NCBI GenBank assembly: GCA_032158295.1
Contig: CM063257.1
Span: forward strand, 16,956,332-17,020,331
From: Pycnopodia helianthoides
Lineage: Eukaryota > Echinodermata > Asteroidea > Forcipulatida > Asteriidae
Reading direction: 5' to 3'
DNA: 64,000 nt
In this document: positions 56,201-64,000 of the stretch, in pieces
How the letters are laid out: the number at the start of each line of letters is the position of its first letter
Numbering within the stretch: position 1 is the stretch's first letter
Made by a program: the position numbers and the translations under genes
Notes under the pieces: generated by a model
Told to the model about the DNA's origin: nothing
The model's input: only the letters and a program-made list of their open reading frames with translations
Database searches by the model: none

Positions 56201-59200
56201 CCCCCTCAAATTTGGGGTTGAACAAAGAAAAATTTACTTGAGCGGAATTTGAACCAATGACCTCTGGATTAGTGTGCATTCTACAAAATGAGCTATCTAG
56301 CACTATGTTGGTGGTCTCCCTAAAAACAGATTGTTGGGGTTTGTTGAATGTTTTGTGAATGGTCATATCAAGCTTATATTAACCCTTTATGCACCAGTTT
56401 TTTATTTATTGATAGATGAATCATATGCGTGCATCAAATAATACTAGATTTATGTGGGGTGTCATGGCCGAGTGGTTAAGAGCATCGGATTCAAGTTCTG
56501 GTGGTTTAGTCATCGGGGTTTGGGTTCGAGTCCCAGTCATGGCGCTTGTGTCCTTGAGCAAGACACTTTGCTATAATTGCTTCTCTTCACCCAGGGGTAT
56601 AAATGGGTACCTGAGGGTCGAGGATCGATGAGCGCTGATAATCGGCTGCCGCGTGGTACCATGGCCTGATGAACGGGGGAATAATATTGTAAAGCGCTTT
56701 GAGATTGTTGATACGATGGAAAGCGCTATATAAGCACCACAATTTTTTTATTTATTTTTTTTTAAAATAGTGCCCTCAAGAGTTTTGTTTCCTATTCTGA
56801 AAACTGCATGGCCGTGGGATCTTTATTTTTTGTTTTACAACTATTTTTCAGCAGGGATTTAAACCGGTCGCTAGCGACCAGTCGGCGCATAAAAGAGTTA
56901 ACTGGTTTCAGTTGTAAATGAAGGAATAATCACCTATAAGTAACTATAGATCTGTACGCAGTCAGCTTTTCCTTGCAGTGCTCATCGGGCTGTACGGACT
57001 TCACACAAGACACGTTATCTTGTAGAATCTTGCCTAGTTGCACATCGCCTTCTGAAGCTGGCATCCTGGCTGCTCCCACAAAGTTGAAGGTGAAGCCATC
57101 ATTTTGCTCTAATCAGAAAAAGAAAACCAAAAGTTAAAGAGGATGTGCCAAGGTGATTGAAGTTAACGTTCTATTTTAGTTTTCTGCTTTCTATAATTTG
57201 TTGCATTTTTGTTAACATTACATTAACAAAAGATGCGATATTTGCAGGGAGGTTTTTACTCCTTTCACTGGCCCGCCGCCTAAATTTATCGAAATCCCGT
57301 AAATGAGGGCAGCAAACAACATGACGTCACTGTTCGTACTAAATCCCCGGATGGTCTGTACTGAGCCATTTGACAGAGGGGTACGTACTGCGACGTTACT
57401 ATTCTTTAGAATTTTTGGAGACGGCTTTCAGGCACCGACTGCTGTTGTTCCGATTTTGCCTGAAGGCGGGATGAAAAGAGGCTTGGAAACTGCATTGTAA
57501 ACGAATACCCATTCATTCTATAACTCTGTCACAGTGATTTCTTGGTAGATATAGGTGTATTTAGGGATGTAAAACTTTTGTTTAAAGAGTGACCTCTAGC
57601 GTGGCCCAGCCTCTTTAAAATTGTTCAGCCTTTACAAAAATCTACTAGAGATGCTAGGGCAGGGTTCGCCCTTATGCCTTAACACTAGCTCGGCGTACAT
57701 TATCAAGTAAAAACTGCTGTTTGAAGTTTTTTGAATTACGAAACCGATTTAGTAGTACCTTATAAAAGGGTTTACAAGGCGCTGCGATGCATTTAGCAGC
57801 CACTGCCAGGAACACCGAGCAAACCCCTTCTCTTAGCGATAGGTGTAACTGGGTTCTTATACGCACATTACACCCCATCTGAGACCTACAGCTTTACGTC
57901 TCATCCGGAGGACGTAGCAATAATGGTTAAGTGTCTTGCTTAAAGGCCCTGTACACTATTGGTAAGATCGAAAAACACAATGTTCACAGATTCACACATA
58001 ACTTACATGATTTAAAGTAAGTAATGGTAGAAAGGGTTCCTTAAAATATTTCTGCCTAAAATGCTATCGTTTCTGAGAAATGAGTAAAACAATAGTAATT
58101 ATCGTGCGCGATAATTTGAAAAAACAGAAAACACATGAGATCTCTTTTCACTATTTTCTCGTGACCTCGATGACCAATTGAGCTCAAACTTTCACAGGTT
58201 TGTTTGTTCATGCATATGTTTAATCACACAAAATGTGGACACTGATTTTGAGCTGTTACCAAAAGTGTACAATACCTTTAAGGGCACAAGTGTTGGTGGT
58301 TTCCCTATTTTGTCGATATCTTTGTTGGGGGATGCCAGTCAGAAGCCATTTAACCTAGAAGTCCCATATAGCCATGGAATCACACCCAAATTTATGATTC
58401 AACCTGAGAAGTCATTGACAAAATAGGGAGACTGCCAACACAGGGCTAGAGAGCTCAGTTGGTAGAGCGCCAGCCAGTCAGTTTTTCTTTGTTCAACCCC
58501 AAAATATTGAAAATTTACCCTGTAAGTTTTCCTTGGATGGCTTTTACTTGTTTATTATTATTATTATGATCACTCATCATTTCATAGGCCTACATGTCAT
58601 AAAACCAAAACATGAAATGAAAATGTAGTAAATTTTGAGTGTGCGCCATGTTTGGCCAATCCTAGTCTTGGTTCCAAGACCTTGAAGGCATGCATCAATT
58701 CTAACAACAGAGGGCGTCACTACCCCTTGGTTCGATTTCTAGCTTCAGCGAAGTCATCAGCCGCGCCGATGGATTCAAGAATGAAAAGCACGCCCTCTGT
58801 CGGGTTATCCTGTTACGGAGTAAAAGATAATGAAGTCTTGGACCAAGACTAGGCCAATCCTGGTGTTTCACCTAGTGTTGTGGCGTGTCGTGGCCGAGCG
58901 GATAAGAGCACCGGACTAAAGCTCTGGTTTTTCTGTTCAGCAGAGTGTGGGTTCGAGTCCCCGGTTGTGACCCTTGTGTCCTTAAGCAAGACACTTAACC
59001 ATTATTGCTTGGTCCTTCGGATGGGACGTAAAGCCGTAGGTCCTGTGTGTTGTGTAATGCACGTAAAAGAACCCAGTGCACTTATCGAAAAGAGGTTGGA
59101 TTGCCAGCATATTGCGCCACAGCACCTTGTAAACCATTAGTAGGTGCTATATAAGGAACAGTTTTAATGCTCCAAAATATCTTTCAGGAAAATATTGAAC

Positions 59201-59579
59201 GTTGAAGCGCCTTGAGTGTCACCGAGTGGACAGATATGCGCGCTATATAAGACGCCATTATTATTATTATTAGTGTTCATTGTAAATATTAGTATTTCGC
59301 TAAACATACAAGTGCCCTGGAAACCAAATCAGCAGAGGCCATGGCCTTCGTGACCGTCCGAGCAAGCGACAAGAAAATGATGACTGCACCTTGGAAGAGA
59401 TTGAAGAACCCTTGCCATAGATATTTCTTAGCCAAGTCACCGGTACCACCAACGATGACGACATTCACCGTGGGTTGATTGGCTTCCCGAGACCCACGAG
59501 CTTGAAGCAACAAGGTGGTGAGCATCATCGCCATCAGGAAACAACTAGCTGTACACATCCTTGGATTGGCAACCGTCAT
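50231..59579 (-). CDS. H6PD: Hexose-6-phosphate dehydrogenase (ER bifunctional G6PD/6PGL)
   Basis: Six coding exons on the minus strand with consistent phases and GT-AG introns: 59579-59390, 57108-56934, 56030-55894, 54115-53963, 53294-53178, 51852-50231. The 2,394 nt encode 797 residues, close to vertebrate H6PD. An N-terminal hydrophobic signal segment (about 8-26) is followed by the NADP-binding [14 protein letters not shown] (44-57), EKPFG (182-186) and the G6PD signature RIDHYLGK (210-217). The C-terminal 6-phosphogluconolactonase domain has LPGGSTP, WMVDERC and MGADGH (698-703). The last exon alone codes for 540 residues. The enzyme oxidises glucose 6-phosphate and hydrolyses the lactone in the endoplasmic-reticulum lumen, supplying NADPH there. 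It ends in DALL, with no KDEL retention motif. SINEs and foldbacks fill the introns. Confidence 0.94.
51995..52314. mobile_element. Foldback MITE, GGGCCC family, with a partial internal duplication
   Basis: GGGTCCCATTTCATAAAGCTG occurs at 51995 and again at 52125. The right end AGCTCTATGAAATTGGGCCC mirrors both. Confidence 0.65.
52557..52985 (-). mobile_element. Full-length tRNA-derived SINE
   Basis: The minus-strand head lies at the right end (GTCACGACCGGGACTCGAAC as seen on plus). The body includes CCTACGGCTTTACGTCCCAT and GGTTTACAAGGTGCTGTGGC. The tail is an (AAT)n run at the left (52557). No MITE interrupts the TTGC...GACACAAG site here. Confidence 0.8.
53631..53877. mobile_element. Foldback element in an H6PD intron
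   Basis: CTATAAACCAATAAATAGTAAAC and GCGGGTGCAACCATGT at the left are mirrored at the right, and TTGGCTCTGAAAAGAGC pairs with GCTCTTTTCAGAGCCAA. Direct copies of ATGATCAGAAACTT lie at 53581 and about 53879, so the boundaries may be wider. Confidence 0.7.
54200..54843. mobile_element. Inverted-end element with internal GTTTTCACGAAGTAGCAC repeats
   Basis: ATATATCGTCAGCGTTTTCA at the left mirrors TGAAAACGCTGACGATATAT at the right. About seven copies or variants of TTTCACGAAGTAGCAC in both orientations lie at both ends and inside (near 54215, 54396, 54473, 54522, 54556, 54603, 54813). No long ORF. Confidence 0.75.
54895..55130 (+). mobile_element. tRNA-derived SINE, CTAGTTGGTA family, copy 2
   Basis: TCGGTGGTCTAGTTGGTACG and GTGGGTTCGAATCCCACCCG. 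Same upstream and downstream blocks as 47740-47970. Confidence 0.72.
55210..55360 (-). mobile_element. SINE fragment, reverse
   Basis: GTGTCACGACCGGGACTCGAACCC and CTTGCTCAAGGACACAA on plus are reversed parts of the Ser/Leu-like SINE. Confidence 0.6.
55364..55620 (+). mobile_element. tRNA-derived SINE (Ser/Leu-like head)
   Basis: GTCATGACCGAGCGGTTAGG, GGGTTCGAGTCCCGGTCGTG, TGTCCTTGAGCAAG. Body matches the 52557 family in opposite orientation. Confidence 0.75.
56213..56345 (-). mobile_element. SINE head, reverse (AGCTCAGTTGG family)
   Basis: TTTGAACCAATGACCTCTGG and GAGCTATCTAGCACTATGTTGG on plus are the complement of the head at 28301. Confidence 0.6.
56456..56745 (+). mobile_element. tRNA-derived SINE (Ser/Leu-like head), nearly full length
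   Basis: GTGTCATGGCCGAGTGGTTA, GGGTTCGAGTCCCAGTCATG and a tail with AAGCGCTATATAAGCACC. Confidence 0.78.
57730..58290 (-). mobile_element. Truncated SINE interrupted by a MITE, copy 2
   Basis: Left body piece (GGTTTACAAGGCGCTGCGATG... to TTAAGTGTCTTGC) and right piece (GGGCACAAGTGT) of the same SINE as at 29470, split by 57940-58281. The tRNA head is missing at the right. Confidence 0.7.
57940..58281. mobile_element. TTAA-flanked MITE nested in a SINE, copy 2
   Basis: Near-identical to 29731-30074. It begins TTAAAGGCCCTGTACACTAT, ends in ACCTTTAA, and sits in the same SINE position. Confidence 0.75.
58285..58500. repeat. Inverted arms around a SINE head
   Basis: TTGGTGGTTTCCCTATTTTGTC at the left mirrors GACAAAATAGGGAGACTGCC at 58415. 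The latter is followed by TAGAGAGCTCAGTTGGTAGAGC. Confidence 0.6.
58663..58851. mobile_element. MITE with TAGTCTTGG ends, copy 2
   Basis: TAGTCTTGGTTCCAAGAC at the left mirrors GTCTTGGACCAAGACTA at the right. Perfect 9-bp target duplication GGCCAATCC (58654-58662 and 58852-58860). Confidence 0.87.
58874..59272 (+). mobile_element. Full-length tRNA-derived SINE with (ATT)n tail
   Basis: GTGTCGTGGCCGAGCGGATA head, GGGTTCGAGTCCCCGG box B, body with GGACGTAAAGCCGTAGGTCC, and tail GCGCTATATAAGACGCC followed by (ATT)n. Confidence 0.82.
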
Positions 59580-60867
59580 CGTGACTGTGTGTTGATGAAA
59601 AATACAATGTACATTTTAAAATATTTCTAGTAATGAAATCAAGAGATCTTCAAAAGTGCCCAACTTCTATTGCAAAATCTTAATGCCTATGGGAAATTTT
59701 TGAAGGGGCACCAAGGCCAAGACCAGGGCAACAGAGGCCATGGCCTCCGGGGCCTCTGTTTAATTCCAGGTCTGCATGTTTCTATTGTTTGACATCAACG
59801 ATGTAGGCCAAGTTTTGTCAATTGTAAGCACTACTCACAGCAGGCTGTGTTTAATACTACACTGTACCCCATCTATACATGTAGGTGGCCAAGTCTGAAC
59901 CCGTGGCCACATTACTAGTGTGGGGCTATAGTAATTAGTATTCCTTCCTCCATGATGTACCACCAGTCAATCAGTAACACTACTAAGTCAGAGTAACTGA
60001 GCTTGTTATGTCTAAACTTATGGATCATGCCGAGCAAACATACACACGTGTATAAATACAGTAAAATTTTATCATGTTCAGTCCAAACTTGGTTTGACCA
60101 CCACGAACCATGGTCGACGATCGTCTAGTAAAAATAAAATTAAAGTATAACCACACTCCACAGAAAACACAGCACAGCACACACTGCAGAAGCAGAACTT
60201 AAGTCCGCAGAAAAAGGGGAAATTCATGTACGTATTAACAACTACGTGAAGTAATGAACATGGTGGTCCTACTTTAATAATTTAATAAATACTAAATAGT
60301 ACTTTACTTACCGCACCAGCTATTTGCCTATTGAGCTAGAGAATGAGCTAAACAACAATGTAAATTGTGAGGGGACCAAGCCAAGCCTTGCAGGGTGCGC
60401 TGTTGGTAAAATACACAAGCACTAGGCAGGTATGTAGAACGATAGCCGATGATCTTATCACAGAATTAAGTGTCGAAGTCCGAAAAATCATTGCTTACAT
60501 GACCAGACTAAATAAAACACTAATTAAGCCGTTCCGCTCTCAAAATAGGCCTACTGTTATTGTTAAAGGGCGCCCTCAAGCGAGAGTATGGCCGTATTTA
60601 TTTTATTGGGAAATCCCCCAAATGATGAATTATTCACCTTACCCAACGTCATGATTGACACAATCTGTCGTTGTTGTTTAAAGCTCGCAAGTGGATAAAA
60701 AAGGGGCGGGGTCTTGATGTAGACGGTGACTTTAGTTTAGTATTGTCTCCAGACGTCCTTACTTTATATCGATACTTAAATTATTTATTTGATCAGGGGT
60801 ACAACTGTTGTGCGTTCGGCCGGCAGCTCTAAGCGCTAGTTAGCAGTCGCAGACTTAACAACCAACG
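59580..60867. other. Divergent intergenic region between H6PD and the ISOC2-like gene
   Basis: Contains both 5' ends in head-to-head arrangement. A dispersed copy of the CATGGCCTCC repeat lies at 59697-59775. I see no TATA box I would defend and no extra exon, although 5' untranslated exons of H6PD may lie here. Confidence 0.5.
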
Positions 60868-61051
60868 ATGGCTTCCAAGAAACTAGGGCAAGTTTTGATC
60901 CGGAATTCGGCACTTTTTCTGTGTGACATGCAGGAAAAGTTCCGTCCAACAATCCAGTATTTTCCCCAGATTGTCGAGGTTGCATCAAGGATGTATAGAG
61001 CAGCTAAAATCATGGAACTACCCGTGGTGATCACCGAACAGTATCCGAAAG
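60868..61051 (+). CDS. Isochorismatase-domain protein, ISOC2-like, first exon (partial)
   Basis: The ATG at 60868 opens a 61-codon exon ending in phase 1 at AAAG/GTCAGT (donor GT 61052). The residues ALFLCDMQEKFRP and YFPQIVEVASRM, then PVVITEQYPKG, match the start of animal ISOC1/ISOC2 proteins, and the YFPQI block is closer to ISOC2. D20 in CDMQ corresponds to the first catalytic Asp of the cysteine-hydrolase fold. The substrate of animal family members is not established. Remaining exons are not visible in the last 2.9 kb, so the gene continues beyond the window. Confidence 0.88.
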
Positions 61052-61113
61052 GTCAGTCGTGTGCGACGTGTGTCGGATAGCAATAAGCTGATAAGCCAAG
61101 AATGGTACTTTAG

Positions 61114-62432
61114 TAGACCCAGTAACTGGGGCGCTGTATTCCTTTTTCGAAATTTTGACATTTTCTGTCATAGCGCCCCAGTGAAAGCTACTCAAAATAT
61201 AGGGAAGGGCAACATTTTCATAAAAAATCAGAGATGTCACACCAAAAATGCCCCAAAATGACGGAAATACCCAACGAATTACCTTCAAAACTGCCAACTG
61301 GCCTCTCCATATGTTTAAGATGTAACACCAGGCATGAAATTGTACTCACGGAAATTTGTCCGGCTAAAAAATGATGATTTTTGAGACATTCCCGGTTTCC
61401 ATTGATCATGTCCAGCCATCGTTTTCATGAACAACCTGCGGGGGTCCTACTATTACTAAAAGCCGACAACACGCCGACAACGCCGACAACAAGTCCAGAG
61501 TGCCGACAACACGCCGACAACAAGTTTCAGATACCTTAAAACCAGCAAATAAACCAAGGATTTATTAGAAATATGTGTACTATGTAATATTAACAAAAAT
61601 GCAATGGCATAACTTCACGAAAAGTCTGAATTTTTAACCAGAAAAAACACGAAAATAAACGTAGTCCGGTCGGACGCCATCTTGGCCTAAAAACCGTGTT
61701 TCGACCTTTCCATTATGATACGGGGGTAACACATCCGGGGGTGTAGTGATGGCCTAGTAATTATTATGCCAATAGCAATAATAAGCCGTGGGATGACGCC
61801 CGCCCTCTGTTGTTTTGTAAGCGCTAAATACATCTTACCTGTATCATAATGGAATGGTCGAAACACGGTTTTTAGGCCAAGATGGCGTCCGACCACACTC
61901 CGTGTATTTTCGTGTTTTTTTCTGGTTAAAAATTCGGACTTTTCGTGAAGTTATGCCATTGCATTTTTGTTAATATTACATAGTACACATATTTCTAATA
62001 ATCCCTTGGTTTATTTGCTGGTTTTAAGGTATCTGAAACTTGTTGTCGGCACTCTGGACTTGTTGTCGGCGTGTTGTCGGCTTTTAGTAATAGTAGGACC
62101 CCTGCAGGTTGTTCATGAAAACGATGGCTGGACATGATCAACGGAAACCGGGAATGTCTCAAAAATCATCATTTTTTAGCCGGACAAATTTCCGTGAGTA
62201 CAATTTCATGCCTGGTGTTACATCTTAAACATATGGAGAGGCCAGTTGGCAGTTTTGAAGGTAATTCGTTGGGTATTTCCGTCATTTTGGGGCATTTTTG
62301 GTGTGACATCTCTGATTTTTTATGAAAATGTTGCACTTCCCCATATTTTGGGTAGCTTTCGCTGGGGCGCTAGTATGACAGAAAATGTCAAAATTTCGAA
62401 AAAGGAATACAGCGCCCCAGTTACTGGGTCTA
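61114..62432. mobile_element. 1.3-kb foldback transposon with 9-bp target duplication
   Basis: Two arms of about 600 bp are near-perfect reverse complements around a spacer of about 100 bp (about 61725-61845). Ends are TAGACCCAGTAACTGG and CCAGTTACTGGGTCTA. Flanked by the perfect 9-bp repeat GTACTTTAG (61105-61113 and 62433-62441). Arms contain GCCGACAACACGCCGACAAC short repeats. No transposase. It sits in intron 1 of the ISOC2-like gene. Confidence 0.9.
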
Positions 62433-62548
62433 GTACTTTAGTAGTTGCGATAATCGTAACCCTCCATCCTCCCGACGGTCGGAGACCGGAGGGTTACGAG
62501 TCATGCAGTGCAAAAAAGTGGCGAAATTAAAATTTCTACTATTTTGGT

Positions 62549-63349
62549 TAGCCCCATGAATAGGGCCAATCCACTTCGTATCCTTGGCCCCAGCACCACT
62601 GATTACCAATTCTTTCGCCCTATGATGTTTTTTTTCTGCAAAGATCTAGATCGTGAAACTTACCGATTGAATGCTTATGTACTTGCAGATAGCCGGACTG
62701 TTAAAATTTCTTTAAAAAACATCATATGTTTTTGGTGAAAATCAAATGATTTTCGAGAGTTAATATTTAGAATTGTCTCAACGATCTTGACAACTTGCTT
62801 ATTTTGAATTGTCTGGCTCCCTCAACAGCATCAGAAAAACGATACAATCAATTGCTACGATTGAGTTGGTACCAGACTAATTTACTCGCAGACGCTGCGA
62901 TAGTCTTGGTGCAAGACGTTCTTGTTGAGTCACTCAACACTACACACGACGCGACTATTCCACCGATAGAGGGCGTTAAGCCGCAAACCGCCAGTCAGTG
63001 TGGTGGTGATATCTAAAAGTTTCCCAACAGCACCCGCTATTCGCGATAGTTGGGTGATAATGAACAACAACGTCTTGCACCAAGACTAACGCCGCGAGTG
63101 CAAATAATCAAGATCGTTGAGATCGTTTTAAAAGTTCACTCTCGAAAATCATTTGATTTTCACCAAAAACGTGTGATGTTTTTTAAAGAAATTTTAACAG
63201 TCCGGCTATCTGCAAGTACATAAGCATTCAATTGGTAAGTTTCACGATCTAGATCTTTGCAGATAAAAAACATCATAGGGCAAAAGAATTGGTCTGCAGT
63301 GGTGCTGGGGCCAAGGATACGGAGTGGATTGGCCCTATTCATGGGGCTA
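62549..63349. mobile_element. 0.8-kb foldback element
   Basis: TAGCCCCATGAATAGGGCCA at the left mirrors TGGCCCTATTCATGGGGCTA at the right. Arms of about 250 bp diverge at several sites. No clean target duplication was found, so it is probably older. It contains the nested element 62901-63088. Confidence 0.8.
62901..63088. mobile_element. MITE with TAGTCTTGG ends, copy 3, nested
   Basis: TAGTCTTGGTGCAAGACGTT at the left mirrors AACGTCTTGCACCAAGACTA at the right. Flanks ACGCTGCGA and ACGCCGCGA agree at 8 of 9 positions, consistent with a 9-bp target duplication. Confidence 0.82.
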
Positions 63350-64000
63350 GTCATGTTGGTACTTAGTTGAGTTACATAATCATATTTTAATGCATGAATG
63401 ACGATACTTAGGCCTATTGATTTGATATCATATGACCTCCATGATATGGTAAAGTCCATAGAGCAAGGATCATGCATTATGATGTAATTCTCACTCCTCC
63501 TAAATTATATTTGCCAAATTATCATCAAAATATTTTTTTTTAAGTTAAACTGAAGTGCTGCCTTTTTGAGAAAAAAGGAATGAGGACAGAGGAGGGACTT
63601 TTTTTCAAAAATGGACGCCGACACATTTTTCAAGACGATTAGCCGGGCTGTTTTTCAATATGGTTGCCAGCTCTTTTCTGTGTGTCTTTTCTGTGTGCTA
63701 AAGTCTAAAAAATATGATCTTATTATTTTATTTTTTTAAAATCATCAGAGATCGTTATTGTTAAAATGTATCCTTAAAAACAAATTTTTTTTTTAAAGCA
63801 GGCGAACTCTTTATAAGGAAGCGGGCGGGACTCCCTCTGAAGTTTTTAAACGGCCGGTTAAGACTGAGTACTCCCAGAGTTATGAGGTTCGATCCGCTAT
63901 CGGCTCCATGAACCTCATAGAAGTGCATGTACAAATTCCTATTCGAAACTTTTTGTCATTTACGTTTATGCACCTGGAGTTCTCATTTTAAACCGGATCT
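63350..64000. other. Right edge, intron of the ISOC2-like gene
   Basis: AT-rich with T runs. No exon or repeat is recognised with confidence. Confidence 0.45.

Noticed and set aside
62508..63477. Conserved mirrored open frames as a protein-coding pair
   Set aside because: They are the two arms of a foldback element. The similarity comes from the inverted repeat.

Overview
This is a eukaryotic nuclear window, almost certainly from a marine deuterostome invertebrate and most likely an echinoderm. The evidence is: spliced genes with GT-AG introns encoding animal proteins (DNAJC25, H6PD and an ISOC2-like isochorismatase-domain protein), abundant tRNA-derived SINEs and short palindromic DNA transposons of the kind seen in sea star and sea urchin genomes, and a Ty3/Gypsy retrotransposon. 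The species cannot be named from the sequence alone.

Layout. 1-3.7 kb holds two minisatellites: a 16-bp repeat arranged head to head (about 390-1118), and a 60-bp repeat (1391-3710) in which each unit carries a tRNA box-B-like palindrome. 3.8-23.1 kb is a Ty3/Gypsy LTR retrotransposon on the minus strand plus a 9.17-kb tandem duplication that includes most of it. The right copy is complete: LTR 14682-15525, zinc-finger ORF, pol, gag, primer-binding site, LTR 22219-23061, flanked by the 4-bp target duplication GTTA. The left copy keeps one LTR, the zinc-finger ORF and pol, but its gag has a 1-base deletion, and its leader, primer-binding site and 5' LTR are replaced by duplicated flanking DNA. 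gag and pol are joined by a readable -1 frameshift signal: GGGAAAC, a 6-nt spacer and an H-type pseudoknot. A third ORF after pol encodes two C2H2 zinc fingers and a PLDLS motif.

25.1-40.9 kb is the plus-strand gene DNAJC25 (11 coding exons, 331 aa). Two of its introns contain minisatellites that repeat the exon-intron boundary itself, so each has several copies of the 5' splice site. 41-50.2 kb is intergenic and full of foldback elements and SINEs. 50.2-59.6 kb is the minus-strand gene H6PD (6 coding exons, 797 aa), the endoplasmic-reticulum bifunctional glucose-6-phosphate dehydrogenase/6-phosphogluconolactonase. DNAJC25 and H6PD converge tail to tail. H6PD is head to head, 1.3 kb apart, with the first exon (60868-61051) of an ISOC2-like gene that runs off the right edge. 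The first intron of that gene contains two large foldback elements (61114-62432 and 62549-63349), the second with a smaller element nested in it.

The three host genes have no shared pathway that the sequence shows, although DNAJC25 and H6PD both act at the endoplasmic reticulum. Most of the remaining sequence is mobile-element derived. Repeat boundaries were read by eye from matching arms and target-site duplications and may be off by a few bases.
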